Source: Metellina segmentata
Taxonomy: Eukaryota > Arthropoda > Arachnida > Araneae > Tetragnathidae
Length of the DNA stretch: 64,000 bases
Assembly: GCA_947359465.1 (NCBI GenBank)
Contig: OX375877.1
Coordinates: 70,940,698-71,004,697 of the forward strand
Reading direction: 5' to 3'
Shown in pieces: positions 22,501 through 37,500 of this stretch (positions are counted from its first letter, which is position 1; each line of letters begins with the position of its first letter). The translations under genes and the position numbers were made by a program. The notes under the pieces are model-generated. The model was given only the letters and a program-made list of their open reading frames with translations, was not told where the DNA came from and made no database searches.

Positions 22501-25500
22501 ACCGGGTTCGGAAGGCGATGGGATTATATTCCGAACATAACATCACGTTCGTCGAAGAGAATGGCCAGCATGTCTCGGAGACTGTCGAGATAGCCAATGC
22601 TATTGCACGCGCTTTCTCTGCAGCTTCCAGTTCTAACATCTATCCTGAGGCATTTCAACGCACAAAACAGCGTGCGGAATCCCATCGTCTTAATTTTCAT
22701 TCACGTACAGAGCTCGCCTATAACTGTTTATTTACTGAAAGGGAGTTGATGCGATGCCTTCAGAAGACCAGAATGACAGCACCTGGTCCTGATGGAATCC
22801 GCTATATTATGTTACAACATCTCTCCTGTCCCTCCCTTCTTAACATCTTAAAACTTTTTAATCGCATATGGGTAGAACAAACCTTCCCTTTGGCTTGGAG
22901 ACGTGCGATAGTTATACCGTTTCCAAAACCTGGAAAAAATCCCACCAACCCGTATAACTATCGACCAATCGCCCTCACAAATTGCATGTGTAAACTTTTT
23001 GAAAGGATGGTAAACTCTCGTCTCACTTACATCTTAGAGACGACACAAGCTCTGTCACCATTTCAAAGCGGTTTCAGGGTTGGCCGCTCAACGACTGACA
23101 ATATATTGTCCCTTGAAACTCAAATACGCCGTGCGTTCCTACGCCGAAACCATCTCGTTTCCATCTTTTTTGATATGGAAAAGGCGTATGATCGCACTTG
23201 GCGGTATGGTATAATACGTGATTTACACTCTCTTGGGTTTCGAGGGCACCTGCCAATATTCATCCAGAATTTCTTGGCTCTCAGACAATTCCAGGTTCGT
23301 GTTGGCTCCGCCCTCTCTGATTCTTTCATCCAGGAAGAGGGTGTTCCACAGGGAAGTGTTCTTAGTGTGACACTTTTTTCATTAAAAATTAATAATATTT
23401 TAACTCAACTTCCCCCATCCGTTAAGGGTAGTCTGTATGTAGACGATCTTCATATTCATTGCCAAAGTCAAGATATACGATTTGCCGAGCGGCAACTCCA
23501 GGCGGCTGTTTCTCGCTTGACGAGGTGGAGTGTCGACAATGGTTTTGGTTTTTCCACTCAAAAGACATCCTGCGTTCACTTCTGCCGACGTCGGAACCTG
23601 CATCCCGACCCAGAGATCTTTCTGGACGGTAACAGGATTTCAGTGGTGGATAGTGTAAGATTCCTCGGTATTATTTTTGACCGGAAACTTACCTTCCAAC
23701 CCCACGTCGAGCAGTTGCGGATGTCTTGCGAGAAAAAACTAAATTTGCTAAAAGTCCTCTCAAATACATCTTGGGGAGCGGAACGAACTACTATGCTCAG
23801 AATTTATCGAGCTCTTATTCGCTCCAGAATGGACTACGGCTGTGCAGCCTATGGTTCTGCCCGTCCTTCTGTGTTGCGTAAACTCGATACAATACACCAC
23901 TCTGCACTACGGGCTTGTTCCGGAGCATTTCGAACTTCACCCGTGAAAAGCCTTTATGTTTTATGCGATGAACCATCTTTGGCTTCCACCCGTCTTCTGT
24001 TGTCGCTACGACTATTCTATCGTATTTTAAGTCATCCTTCTCATCCAATACGAGATTTACTCCTTAACACCTCATCAGATCGCTTATTCAGAAATCGCTC
24101 ATCATGCATCCCAGATTTTAGTTTACGCATGCGGAATATCTTAAATCAAACCCCTTTGAAAACCATTACCGTTTCTGAAAGAAGTTTTAATTCTTTTTCA
24201 CCTTGGCAGCCACCGAAGCTTTCTTACATACACCTATTTCGGGGCTACGATAAATTTAATACAAATAACATCATTTATCAGCAAATTTTTAACCATCATC
24301 GATATTGTTTTAGAGACTACACAGCGATTTATACAGACGGATCAAAATCTACAAGTCATGTAGGTTGCGCTTTTATCTGTCGTTCAACCACCGTAGCCTT
24401 CCAGCTGCCCTGTGTACTTTCTATTTTTACTGCTGAATTTATCGCAATATACGAAGCATTAAAACATATATCATATCTCAGAAACGGCAAATTTTTAATA
24501 TATTCAGATTCCAAAAGTGTTTTAGACAGCCTAGCATCAGACTGCCCTCAACATCCAATAGCGACTGCTGTGTTGAAATTACACCATCAACTTATCCGGC
24601 GTGGTCTAGATATAGTCTTCTGTTGGATACCTGGTCACGTCGGGATTGTAGGTAATGAAGAGGCTGATGCAGCAGCTAAAAGTGCTGCAACCTTCTTGAA
24701 TCTCCCCGTTCCATACGATGACCTCCGACACGCTGTTAGAGACATCGTGTGGAGCGAGTGGCAAACCGACTGGAATGCACAACTAAATAATAAACTCCAC
24801 AGTATTCAAAGTGATATATCACTATGGCTTCCCCATCCTTCTCGACAGTACGATGTAATTTTATCTCGCCTCCGCATTGGACACACACGCTTTACTCACA
24901 GGCATCTTTTCCTAGGAGAGAGTGCCCCTGTGTGTGGAGCGTGTGGAGTTCCCTTTACAGTTCAACATATTTTAATTGATTGTCCCGTTTTCAACCATCA
25001 TCGACATCTTCTTTTTAGTACTTCTGTCTTAACTTTAAGTGAATTGATTGGAAGGAAACCCCATCCAAATATTTTTAAGTTCCTGTATAGCATTCGATTT
25101 TTAAATTCTATATAATATTTTTATCCCAATTCATACCATTTTATCTTTACTTGTACATATTCTCGTTCACTTTAAATCCATCGACCTTTTTCAATTATAA
25201 AATTCATCACATTTTTGTTGCGTTGTTGATCAACATATTTTTGCCTCATTTTGACTTCTTTTTCAAATAATTTTATCTACAAAGAAACATTGCGCTGGAA
25301 TCTCCCCACTTATTTTTAATATTTTTAAATCTACAATGTTTTTATTATTTTATCTAGCGTTTGGCGCAGCTTGTCCATTTCTGGACCTTGTGCCATAAAA
25401 CCCAATCCAACCAACCAACCAACCATGGAGGCCATAAATCGCACGATTTGTATGATCTTTCTTTGTAGCAAGGGATGAACAGCCAGGCGTAGTAATACTG

Positions 25501-28500
25501 AGTTGCTGGTTCCTTGATGTGTAGATGAGATGTGATAGGGTATGTGGTAACATAGTGGTCCGGGTCTGCTTCCATGCCACAGATGCAGAGGTTACTTTTT
25601 TTTATTTCCAATGGGTACATGAACAAGAAAACAAAACAAAAAGAATGTAAACATGAAAAGAACAACTACAGAAAACATCAAAAAGTTTAAAGGATAGCAG
25701 AAGGGTATCACCCCAAGAGTCTTTTACCTTCCCAGTATCGTGATGTATCAGTTTCTTCATGGAGAACTCCACAGACACGCATGTGTTGTTTGTCCATTGG
25801 CTCGTTTTTGTCACACAGGGGGCAGACAGCTTCATTAAGAACGCCAATGCGACACAGATGCGCAGCAAGGCAATCAAGCACGGTGAATAGGCGAAAAGCG
25901 GTCACTGCTTCCCGTCTTGGTCTATCAGGAACACCCAAAAAGTATTAGGTGTAGTAAGAAGTTTTAAAGCATGTGTCAAAGAAATGAATATGTATTTTAG
26001 AGCTGATAATAATACTTTTATTCATCGAAATAATAATCTCCACATTATCTAATACCTTCTGCCATCGGTCATTTAGTTCACGGATGCCTGCAGTGTAAAA
26101 AGATTCCTCTGTTGACACAATGAAGTCGTCAACCCATTTTCGTACGTCGTCCACTGTCCGGAAGTTTACAAAAGACAAGGCATTCTGTATAGACCGAAAC
26201 AAATGACAGTCCGAAGGGGCTATGTCGGGGCTATACGCTGGGTGTTCCAAAACTTCCCAGCCAAGTGTTAATAAAGTGTCCTTGACCACTTTTACAACAT
26301 GCGGCCGTGCATTATCATGGAGCAATTCGACGGGCCGAAACCTTTGCCAGTAAACGGACGTTTTCGATAGATTTCTTGTTGTAATCGCAGTAATTGTTGT
26401 TTATAGCGTTCAGCAGTTACACTTACACCCGACTTCAGCAATTTGTAATAGAGTACTCCTTTCATATCCCACCAGATGCATAGGAGAACTTTTTTGTAGT
26501 GAATGTCTCTTTTCGGCGTTGATGTTGTTGCTTCGCCGGGATTCGCCCAATATTTTTTGCGTTTCGGACTGTCATAACAGATCTATTTTTCATCTCCTGT
26601 CACGATTTTCCACAAGAAAGATTTTTTGTGTTGCCTGTTTAGCAGATTCATGCACTTCAAGACACGGTCGTCGTTAATGCATGTGGCACCCATTTTCCTG
26701 CCTTCTGAATCTTTCCCATTGCATGTAAACGATTAGATATCGTTTTTTGTGATACTCCTAGCTGTTCAGCAAGTTAATTTTGCGTTTAAGATGCATCTTT
26801 ATCCAGAAGTGTTTGCAAATCGTCATGGATAGCCTTCAATGGAGCGCCGATACATTGTCGATCGCTAACCTCAAAATCGCCATCTTTAAAACGTCTAAAC
26901 CAATATTCACATGTGCTTTTCGATACGATATTCACCCCTAAATCAGAACAAATTGATTGACATGCTTTTGCAGCACTTTTGTGCTGGTGAAATTCGTAAC
27001 AAATGCAGTGACGAATAAATGTCTTATCGTATGACATATTTTACCTTCAAATTTTTAACTTACGTTCTCCTTTTCCCTAGGTTCTGCGTCGGTTTGATAT
27101 CTCTTATCCGGTTTCTATCACATGACACAAACGTGGTGTACTGATTAGTATGCTATTTTGCAGTAGACGTCATACAAAACTCGCTTTAAAACTTCTTACT
27201 ACACCTAATAGTCTTTTCGATATTTAGCTTCCATTTTGAATATGAATTCATCCTGGTAGGTCGACTGCATAAATTGTTTGATCAACAATTTAGCAGTGAG
27301 GAAAGAGGTTTCTCGTTTTATGAGAGGTTACTACAATAGATATTCATCCGAAATAAATACTGCAGAAACGGGCAATGGCCCGTGTAAAAGTGTGTGAGCT
27401 CTGAGGTGGAGATGGAGGCGTTTCGTGGAGACTTTGGGGGAAAAACATTTTTTTGACAATGCGTCAACTACCAGTTTTCGAGTTTTTGTACTGTTCTGCA
27501 GCGTGTTAGTAGCAGCTGTAGTAGCCAGTGTGGTAGTGCTTCCTGTTTAACCCGCATACTTGATTCTTTCCCAGATGCATCCGAAGAAACGGAACGTCGC
27601 GAGATAGACATGGGCGAGTTGGGAATCTTCAGGAACACCAGGCCCTTCGACTTACCGATGTCGGAAAGACCGATCAGTCTGTTGCCGGACACTCGGGAGG
27701 AGATCGGGACCGAGTTCCGGTTCTTCCCTCCTGGAGGCGGTTCAGCGCCCGATGTCATCAAGAACAGCAAGTTCAAGGAATGGAAAATCGAAAGCAGCGG
27801 GTTCAAAGCGGACGCTAAAACGAAGTTCATCACTCACGGCTTTCTGGGAGGCAATGCTGTTTGGGCAGTGGTGAGTCGATAAACCAATTATTAACAACTA
27901 GAATTAACTATTTGACATTATTAGAACTCAATAACACAGTCCATTGTTTCAGATATATGTATTGCACTTCTATTAAGTTTTGGGGCTGCGGTTAACGGTA
28001 AGTAACGGATTAGCAATCGGACGGTTGCGAGTCCGAAACTCGGTTCAGCCAAAAACAGTCGTGTACAGGAGGACTGGTGCGCGTTAAATCTGTCGTGAGC
28101 TCAAATGTCCTCACATTGGTGTAGTGTGGAAATTTGTAAAGGTGTTTTCGTCATGACCGAAGTTCAAAGTTGCGAGGTGTTGTCCATGGATCTTTTCTTT
28201 CGAGAATTATCCTGGACCGTCGCCAATAGCTCGTTGTGTTGCTACAGAGTGCGATGTTAATTAACTACCTTTCGTTTCCCTGCCTATTATTTTTATTGTT
28301 AGGAAAAATAATTCCTTATTGTATTTGTTAGAGAATTCCGATTGTGAAGAGTAATGAGAGTAGGATGTCCTGGTATACCAGGACATATTCCATTTTCATT
28401 CTGCAAGTAGCTTGGCGTCTGCTTGACTACAATTTGAACGTATCACTAAAAAAAAATCACAAATTCAATCATTTTGATTATGTGATTTATTAATTATCGA

Positions 28501-31500
28501 TTCTGGCTTCAAATTGGTGCACACGAATAGTTTTGTAACAGAAGGAAATTTCTCTTCCTGTAAATTATTATCATCATCACGTTTGTCAAGCTGTATTTAA
28601 ATAGTTTTGGCTGATATTTATTTAATATTTTCTAGCTTCCCGTATTCAATGCACTAATGAATCAGTATCAGGAGGAATTTACGCCATACGGCGATAAATC
28701 AAATTTTATGGTAGTACTTCTGAACGGAAACATGTTTTCGTCTTACGGTAGTCTGCTTGTATTTATACCGAAAATTCCGTTTTCTTTTAAATATATTCAA
28801 GTTTTCGAGCTGTATTTATTTACTATTTTCTAGTTATTAGTATTCAATACACTAATGTGGTATGAATCTTTCCGAATTTCAGAGGTTGAAGGATGCCTTG
28901 ATTCAGAAAGAGAACTGCAACGTATTCATCGTGGATTGGACGAATGGACATGGTCCTTTATACGAACAAGCTGTCGCCAACATAAGGGTCGTCGGAGCAG
29001 AAGTTGGACTTTTCATTCAACACTTAGTGGTTAGTCAATACAACTACAAATGAAAAAAAATCTAGTTTCTAAATTCTGTCGCGAAAATCTTTTAACTGTG
29101 TTTCAAGTCTTTGAATTATTATTATCTTTTACTGTAAAGTTTCCTCGCCGCTATTGAACACATTATGCTGTAGGATGTTTCATAACTTCTTGTACAAACT
29201 TTAAGGGATGTAGAGAACGTAAACTAAGTCATCGGGAGGTTATGTAGGCAAGCGCTACCTAGATTTGATTGAGGGCGGTTCGGTTACGTTATAGTTGATA
29301 CTAGATACTGCATGGCTAGCCAGGCGTTGCCTGTGCCCGTGGTGTAAGGTATTAAGCTGGTGTAAAATAATTTTTCGCAGATTTCAAATCCGTTGAAATT
29401 TTTACTCTATCTTTAACGGTCTACGAGAGAGAAAAAATAACTTTGACTTCAGTTTGAAGATTTATCGTCTGGCTGGGAAATCAATCCTCAAAATCAAAGC
29501 GGAAACGAGAAAAATAATTTTCTCCGAGTTTTGCGGATGAAAAAAACTTGGCATGATTCCAAACCCTGACTGCATGGTCGCATGAGTATAAAAAGTTCTC
29601 CGCGTTTGAAAAACCGATGGTGAATAAAATTATGAAATTCATTTAAAAATCTTCTAGATTTAATTTTAAAATTCGCCGCGACCCAAAAATTGCAAAAAAT
29701 TCCTACTACCTGTGTGCCAAATCTCATTGCTGTAAATGCCATAGATCGTCAAAATTTTGGGGCCGCGAAACAGACAAACAGATAGACAAACAAACACTTC
29801 CTTTTATAATAGTAGAGATGATTGTACGACAATCATGCGTCGACTAATAGATCTGCTTTACTGTTGGTGATTCCAATTTCGAGCAACTATCGTGAAACTT
29901 TACTTAACCTTGCGCCAGACCTCAGCCTTTTCGTCATGTCTCTGTCGAGTAGCCCAATATAATCTTGAAACAGAAATAAATTATGAAACTCTATCGACAT
30001 GACTGTCAAGTACTCTATTATACCGTCAGTAAGATCAAGGCAACAGTTGAAGTAGGTTTCTATCAGATCAAAAAGGTCACACAGTGGGAACGTTGAGGAG
30101 TCTGACAAGTCAATGGGATAGAGATGATTTTGTAGGTAGTTCGTACCCTTTGAGAACCAGAAATCAAGCATTCCCATAGCTCTCGGTAGATCCTGTGGTA
30201 ACAGATCTTACCAAGAACTCGAGTTTTCCTCTGTAGTTAGAGCCGCTGTAGACCAGTTGTAAATCTGTCGTGGCCTCAAATATCTTCACGTTAGCGTTGT
30301 GTGGAAGTTTGGATATTGGCGTGCCAGCTCAGGTTCACGTTGGGTTGGAGTGGAAGTTTGGAGAGTGGGGTGCCAGCTCAGGTGTTGCTTCGTCATCTGA
30401 CCGTGGTTCAAAATTACGATGTGTTGTCCTCGGATCTTTCCCTTAAGGGACTGATCCCGGACCGTTGTCAATAGCCCGTTGTGTTGCTCTAGTACGGCGT
30501 TAACTAAAATTACCATTACCAGTGCCAGATCAGGTGTTGACCTCGTCATCTGACCGTAGTTCGAAATTTAGAGGTGTTGTCCTCGGAGTTTTACTTTCCG
30601 AAAATAGCCTGTTAGCCAATAGCCCACTATGTTCCTCCAGTGCGACGTAAATTAAACTACTTAACAATCTACTCTTTTGTTATGTGTTTGTAAATAAAGT
30701 AGAGTAATGGCAATGGTAATGGTAATTTTAGTTAACGTCGTACTAGAGCAACACAACGGGCTATTGACGACGGTTCGGGATCAGTCCCTGTAAATAAAGT
30801 AGGGAATATTTGATCTTCATATTTATATTCCTTTTTCTGTCTGGTATTCAATGCGAGTGCAAGGTTGGAGTAATTCACAACCGGCCTTAGTTAAACCATA
30901 TGCGAAACTGTAAGTGTACTACTGTCAAACTAGCATAAGGGTTACTAAAGAGTTGTTCATAAACTTCCTTTTCTGCACCTTAACATACCCTCTATCACAT
31001 CTGGTTGGTGCTAGCTGACATACATTCCTTGCAAATTCGATTTCATTGTACCCTACCTCTCTCTAAATGTTCATGCAGGTAGTTTTAAAATACCCTGTAT
31101 AACAACATTTTATCTCAAAATTACTATCACAATATCTCTGATTCTCTCATCAGAATGCTACGAAGTTGAATCCTCAAAATATCCATCTAATCGGCCACAG
31201 TTTGGGCTCCCATGCGTCAGGATATGCCGGAAAATGGGTACAAGGTAGAAACAAGAAGAATATGGTTGGAAGAATAACAGGTAACTGCATATTTACAGTA
31301 ACTGCATTACTACTATTCTGTAAAGCCCGTTGAAATAATAATAATAGTACAACTAGCTCTTGAAATCACTATTGGTATTTGAGTGCTTATTATTACCTTT
31401 CATGGAGTAATTGTAAATAATAAGAGCGCATGAAACATACCCTTAACATGCTTCATTGTTCAAGTATAGAAATAAGAAAGCGTAATACAATTTAAAGTAC

Positions 31501-34500
31501 TTAGAGAATGTAAGTCAATTAATAAATCTCACAATTCCTAAACCGGTTTTAATTCGGCGTTATCTGGCATAGTTATTTAATATTATATGTTCCCGTTAAT
31601 ATTTTGAATTACAACGATTGTATATAAAATATAAGAATATCGAGTTAAAATAAGAAAATCCCTTTCGTTAAAAATATTTTTATTGATACTTTTGTAATTT
31701 GTAAAATATAATGCAAAAGAATTAAACAAATTCATGAGAAAGTCGTTTGTATCTTCAAAGTAAGTATGTAAGCAATTAATAAACATCACACTAGAGCAAC
31801 ACATTCCGGGATCAATACCTAAGTTGTATCGTTAAAAAATTGTGTCTTCCTTGAAAAAAGGATGCCAAAAATGTTTCAGGCTTGATTGATAAAAGAGAAT
31901 ACGTTATAACTCAAACTCGATTTAATTTAATGAAGTGAAATTTAAAATAATAAGAGTAAATATATTTGTGAATGGTGAAACAAAATGTAATAGCTATAAC
32001 TTCTATAAAAATATGCAAAAATTAAAATTAATTTCGTACTATTTTAGTAAAACAACGGATTATCCTTGAATAATGAGGTCAAAATTTTTTCGAAGAATAA
32101 TCAAATAGTCTTTTTTTGTGTGGTCCGATATCTATACACAAAACAATTCACTTACGTTCGACTTTCATATCCCATTACATTTATTTCACTTGTTAATTGA
32201 TCCATTGTGTTGCCCTACAGTCATTTCTCTGGATCGTAAAACATACACAATCGAAATTATACAGTTCCAAAATGAAGTTTCATTGCCTGAAAAAACTTAG
32301 ATTTATCTCCATTCCCTCATACATAATTATTTCATGCAACTATTTCATTAAATAGCTGCATCCTGAAATAAACGCTTTGCCAAGTATGACATAAATTGAT
32401 TTGTCAGTTTGCTTTGTCAAAATCTTGCTATTTGTATATACAGAGGCTGTTCGCACATTTTTTAGACGATTTTGGTTAGCGGTAATAAAAAATCGTTTGC
32501 TGCAAAAAAAATAATTCCAGTTGTACTATGTTTTTAAAAGTCAAAATTATCGTCTGTGGCTTGAGAGGTTTGTTTTTATTCAAAATGGCGTTTTTAACGA
32601 AGCAGTGGTTCGAAGGCTATATCTATGCTATTTCCGAAGAGAAATATTCATATTTCTTTAGCCAAAAACTATGTGAGAGTCATGGTTTTGTGATATCTAA
32701 AGCGTCGATAGGTAATATCTTCAACAAGAAAGGAAAAAAACGTCAAATTGGAGCCTCAAGTGGGACAAAAATTCCAAACAAGTATCCAAGTCAGAAACGG
32801 ACATCTTCGACTGTTGCAAAGGTACGTTGTTTAATGTTAAAAGAAAATCCCCCTAGTCAAAGGAGAGTTGCAAAATCATTAAAATACTCGGTGTCCACTG
32901 TAAACAAAATGATAAACGTTGATTTAAATCTTAAGAAAGAGAAAAAACGCAATGTGCGTCGTCTTTCTCCAAAGCATATCGCTGAACGCAGGACAAGCTG
33001 CCGAATTCTATATGAAAAACACTTATCCAAAGAAAAATGGAAAAAAAAAATTGTCACAATAGATGAATCATGGGTGTATTTCAATGATTGCAGCAAAAAA
33101 AGAGCCATTTATTACCATAAAAGGGGAGAAAAAAAATTTAAGTACATGGTTCACAGAATCGAAAGAAAGTTTTTCTAAGGGATTCATGATTGTTGCTGGT
33201 TTTTCTTATTATGGCAAGTTAAAAATAAAGAGAGTGGAAAAAAATTTCATGATTAACTCTAAAAATTATCAGGAACATATTTTATAGCCAATTTTTCTGA
33301 ATGAAATACCATCGCTTTACCCACAGTGCCATCAATCTGTGGAACTCCATCAAGACAAAGCTAGCAGTCACACATCAAAATCCACTGTAAATTTCCTAAA
33401 AGAAATGGAACAAAAAACCGGTATCAAGGCCATACCCCTCACTGATATCTCTACGAAATCTCCCGATGTATCACCTATGGATTTTTGTGCTTTCGGACTT
33501 TTAAAATCCGTATTATCCAAACGTCGTCCCACAACCCTTACAGGACTCTGGAAAGTTGTTCAGGAGGAATGGGATAGAATACCTCTTCTGACACTTCAAA
33601 AGGCATTATTATCCTGGAAATTACGGTGTCGAAAGATAGTTCAGAATAAGGGCTATCAAATAGAACATTTAAAACACAAGAATTTTATGTAATTTAGTTT
33701 TATGAATACAATATACATTGTCTAAAAAATGTGTGAACAGCCTCTGTATTCACAGTAGAAATAGGATTTAATTCAACTACTTATGCTTTCAGGTCTTGAC
33801 CCAGCCGGGCCGTATTTTAATGAAGTATACCCTGTGGTGAGACTAGATGCAGGAGACGCATCATTCGTAGATGTAATTCACACAAATTGGGCTGGCAATC
33901 GCTTCTCAGGTAAGAAGCCATTATACACTATAAGGACAAGCTATTATATGCACTTCGGCAACCATATCATCCATTCGATAATCCTATACAAGTAGGGTAT
34001 ATCATCCAATAAATATCGTAACTTATTATTTTTAGTTCAAATCGGGACACTTGATGGAGTTTTGTTCAAATAGGAACACTTGGTGGAATTTTGTTCAAAC
34101 CAGGATACTTGATGAAAGTTAGTTCAAAATGAGACACTTGATATGATTAAGTCCAAATCAGGACACTCTTGGTGTAATTAGTTCAAATTGGGAATTCGGC
34201 TCATACCGGGATACAAGATGAGATTTTGTCGAACCTGGACACTTGAGGGAATTTTGTTTAAACTTTTTAAACTTGGACTGAATGATGACGATGAATGAGT
34301 TCAAAATCGGGATCGTAGAGCTGCAGAAAACCCGTCTATAAAATGGGTATTCCAATTAATACGTAAAAAGGCACAATGAATGTGTGGTTTTGAATCTTTT
34401 GGTTTGTGCAAGCTGTCCATAAGGACAGAGAGGGAGTGCTTGACGAACTAACCCAGGAATTTATTAACCCTGTGTCGAGTGGTAAGTACAAACCTTACAC

Positions 34501-37500
34501 CGTGATAAAGATTGAGACAAAGTATTTCTTATTAGAGTTTTGAATTTAAAACTAACCATTTTCTCTAAGTATCATTTATGAAATGTGTTTCCGTAACTGA
34601 TATAAGATACGTGATGCTACTTGTAATCAATATGAATACCGTTATGACTTTGGTTTAGGTTTCGGAATATTCGAAGCCCTCGGTCATTTTGATTTCTATC
34701 CCAATGGCGGCGAAGACCAACCCGGTTGTCTCTCAGCTGGAGAAGCGTCCTCAAACATTCTGACGACAGCTTATACCTACATATCTCCTATAGCTTATAT
34801 CGTCCAGTGGGCAAGAGGAAAGTCATCAGAGACAGGTAAGAATGTTTTGTAACAATCTGATATAAAATTTCAATAATTACATTTTGTTTTAGTTACGAAA
34901 AATATGGCGAAAAGAATTGATTTCTGTAGCAAAGTATTGTGCATAATCAAAGGTCGTTCTGATCAAAATGTGGAGTCTGCATCATAATTAACCCTCCAAG
35001 AACTCCCAACCCTTTCAACGAGATATCTCGTCCATCAAGATCTGATCATTTTTGAAGAGATATCTCACTATCATGGTATTACCAATTTTCATTTATCAGT
35101 GCGAAATCAGGGTCTGGTCAATTTTCTTCCTATGACGACAAGTTCTTGGTGGACGAGATGTATCGTCCATCAAGATATGATAAGTTTTGTTAATGACAAG
35201 ATACCAATCACTAGGATAGGAGTGTTAAACAAAAAATAGTGCTTGCCATTCAAATAATAGCATCGATTTTCAGTCACTGTTAGCAAGCGCCATCTGTTCT
35301 TTAGTTGAAATCATAACTTTCATATTCATACAAGCTTTTCGAAAAGTCAAAATTTACATTAGGTGTTGAGAATAGCGACAAGTTCAAATGAAAACCCAGA
35401 TCCTAAGTTCTTGCGAATGAAACCGAATCTTAATAACGATTAAATATGCCTGACAGTTGTAAATTTAAAATAATTCAAAACTAATTCAACGTTTTGGGTA
35501 AACAAATGACATCTGCGTCGGATTAAATTGACCCCAATGCTTGCCTCCACTGATGTGGTTGAAGGATTGCCATCAGAAGAGATAATGAGAAGAGGGAGAG
35601 AAAATCAATATATTTGAGAAGCGTTTTCATCTAAATATGCGAAAAGCGTTTTTTGTAAAGCTAAATGTAGGCAACGCTAGTGCTTTGTAGTTTATGGTAG
35701 AACATGCTTCCTCCTCTGTAACTGGAAGTTAAATTATCGTCTCCCGGTGTTTTGTTTACAATGAAAATCTCTCTCTAAGTCCACCTCTTTTGGAGATATG
35801 CTGCCGTGGTGCAGCTTTGTAGATGTTGCACGTCTTTTCAGAATTCTTAGGAATTTCTTTCAAGAAATGTAGTAGTAGACATTTGTAGACATTTTTCTAA
35901 TATAGATCAAGTTTGTGGTAAACCAGTTGGGAGAGTTGTGGATAAGCAATTGCAGGGTTGTGAGTTCAAAATTCATTCCAAAGATCGTCGTGTGCGTGGG
36001 GGCTGGAGCACATTAAATACACCATGGTCTCAAATGTCCTCACATTGGTGTGGTATGGAAGTTTGTAGAATGGGAGTGCCAGCTCAGGTGTTGACCACGT
36101 CTATCTGACAGTCGTTCAAAATTACGAGGTGTTGTCTTACATCTTTTCCTTCAGAACTGATCCCCGACGGTCACCAATACACCGTTGCGCTTCTCCTATG
36201 CGACATTAATTATTCTTTCTACCAACACAAATCGGGATTCCGTGGTTCAGTGGGTTTGTCTAATTTGAAACGCATAAGTTGTAGCTGGATCATGGGCGTA
36301 TATAAGGAGAGGGCCGAGGGGGCTATGGCCCCTCCCGGAATTTTGACTAAGTTCAATCATGATAACTTTTTGTTTTGAATTTTTTGAAATCGAATTTGTA
36401 TTCCTGGCGGTAACAATTTTCTTAAAATATTTTATAATTTGGACACATTTAAAAGCTATTTCTTTTCCTGAGTAAAGTAAGCACAGTGGGCTGGACACAG
36501 GGATCACCAAAATTTATGATAGTCGATGAAAGATGTGCTATAACCACGTGGTTGTGAGAGTGTAACTCAACAGTGAACATTTTATTCCTCCGCTGCCTGC
36601 AGAATCCAATGGACACCCCCGACATTTTTACGACTTTGCGAGATAAGAAACCCTTTGTCTAGCTTCCCAAAGAACCCCTTGGGCATTTCACTTGTTTTAC
36701 GACCCCAGCCTTAGAAATTACAATTTTGTGATACGAACGAATATTTGCCAATAGTGTAAACACAATTCTTAAATTTCGGGAGGGAAGAGATACAATGCTA
36801 TTCTAGAAATTTGTTCAGACACACATGTTGGGTATTCTTGGATTGGTTGTATTTCAGAAAGAGTCCGTTCTCTTCTCTGTCCATTGAATTCAAAGTTAGA
36901 TTATTCCTATTTTTTTTTGGGGGGGGGGGGGATCCTGTAGTCATGCGTTGCAACTTCCTCAAAACTGCAAAGAAAAAATATCGACCTCTCGGAAGCAATG
37001 AGAAATGTATCAAATGTGTTGAAACTGGCATCAAACCTAAGGACGGATGCCGATGAAAATTTCAAGATTCTGTACAGTGAAATAAAGAAATTTGCTAAAA
37101 AAATAAAGAAGAGAAGTTCCAACTTGCCGCCTTGAAACTGTTAGGTGCAACATCCCTGACTGCATAGCAGAAGAATATTATAGTAGAGCCGTTTATACAC
37201 CTTTTCGTGATGATCTCTGCAATTCCCTGAAAGAGCGTTTTGCATCCCACCATCAAACAATTGCGTCCTTAAATAATGTCGTTCCTGAGTTCTGTATTGA
37301 AAAGGATTGAAAAATGCGATAAAACATTCTTCCCAAATACACTGCTGGCCACCCAAATTGCAACACAAAGAAAGACAAGAGTTATCACAACTAAATTTAT
37401 TTTGTAGGTAACATGTTGACCAAGTATCAAATGATTAAATTTATAGACTTCTGTGAAGTGAGGTTCCTGCCAAAATCAGTAGCCAGAGTAGCCGCCATTG

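Larger units (their letters stand above)
19611..25424 (+). mobile_element. Full-length non-LTR retrotransposon (I/Jockey-group LINE with RNase H)
   Basis: The element starts GCCCCCAGGGACATTCC and ends in a (CCAA)n tail. It is flanked by CCATGGAGGCCATA at 19597-19610 and 25423-25436, although CC may belong to the tail. It has a roughly 0.5-kb 5' leader, ORF1 (gag-like), ORF2 (endonuclease-RT-RNase H) and a roughly 0.3-kb 3' UTR. Both ORFs are open from end to end and the duplication is exact, so insertion is recent. It sits in sense orientation within lipase intron 1. Confidence 0.92.

Noticed and set aside
30286..30549. 87-codon minus-strand frame
   Set aside because: Lies wholly within SINE copies; similar frames recur wherever the SINE occurs.
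36910..36932. Run of T then G as a possible regulatory tract
   Set aside because: Simple homopolymer inside the decayed hAT; no further structure.
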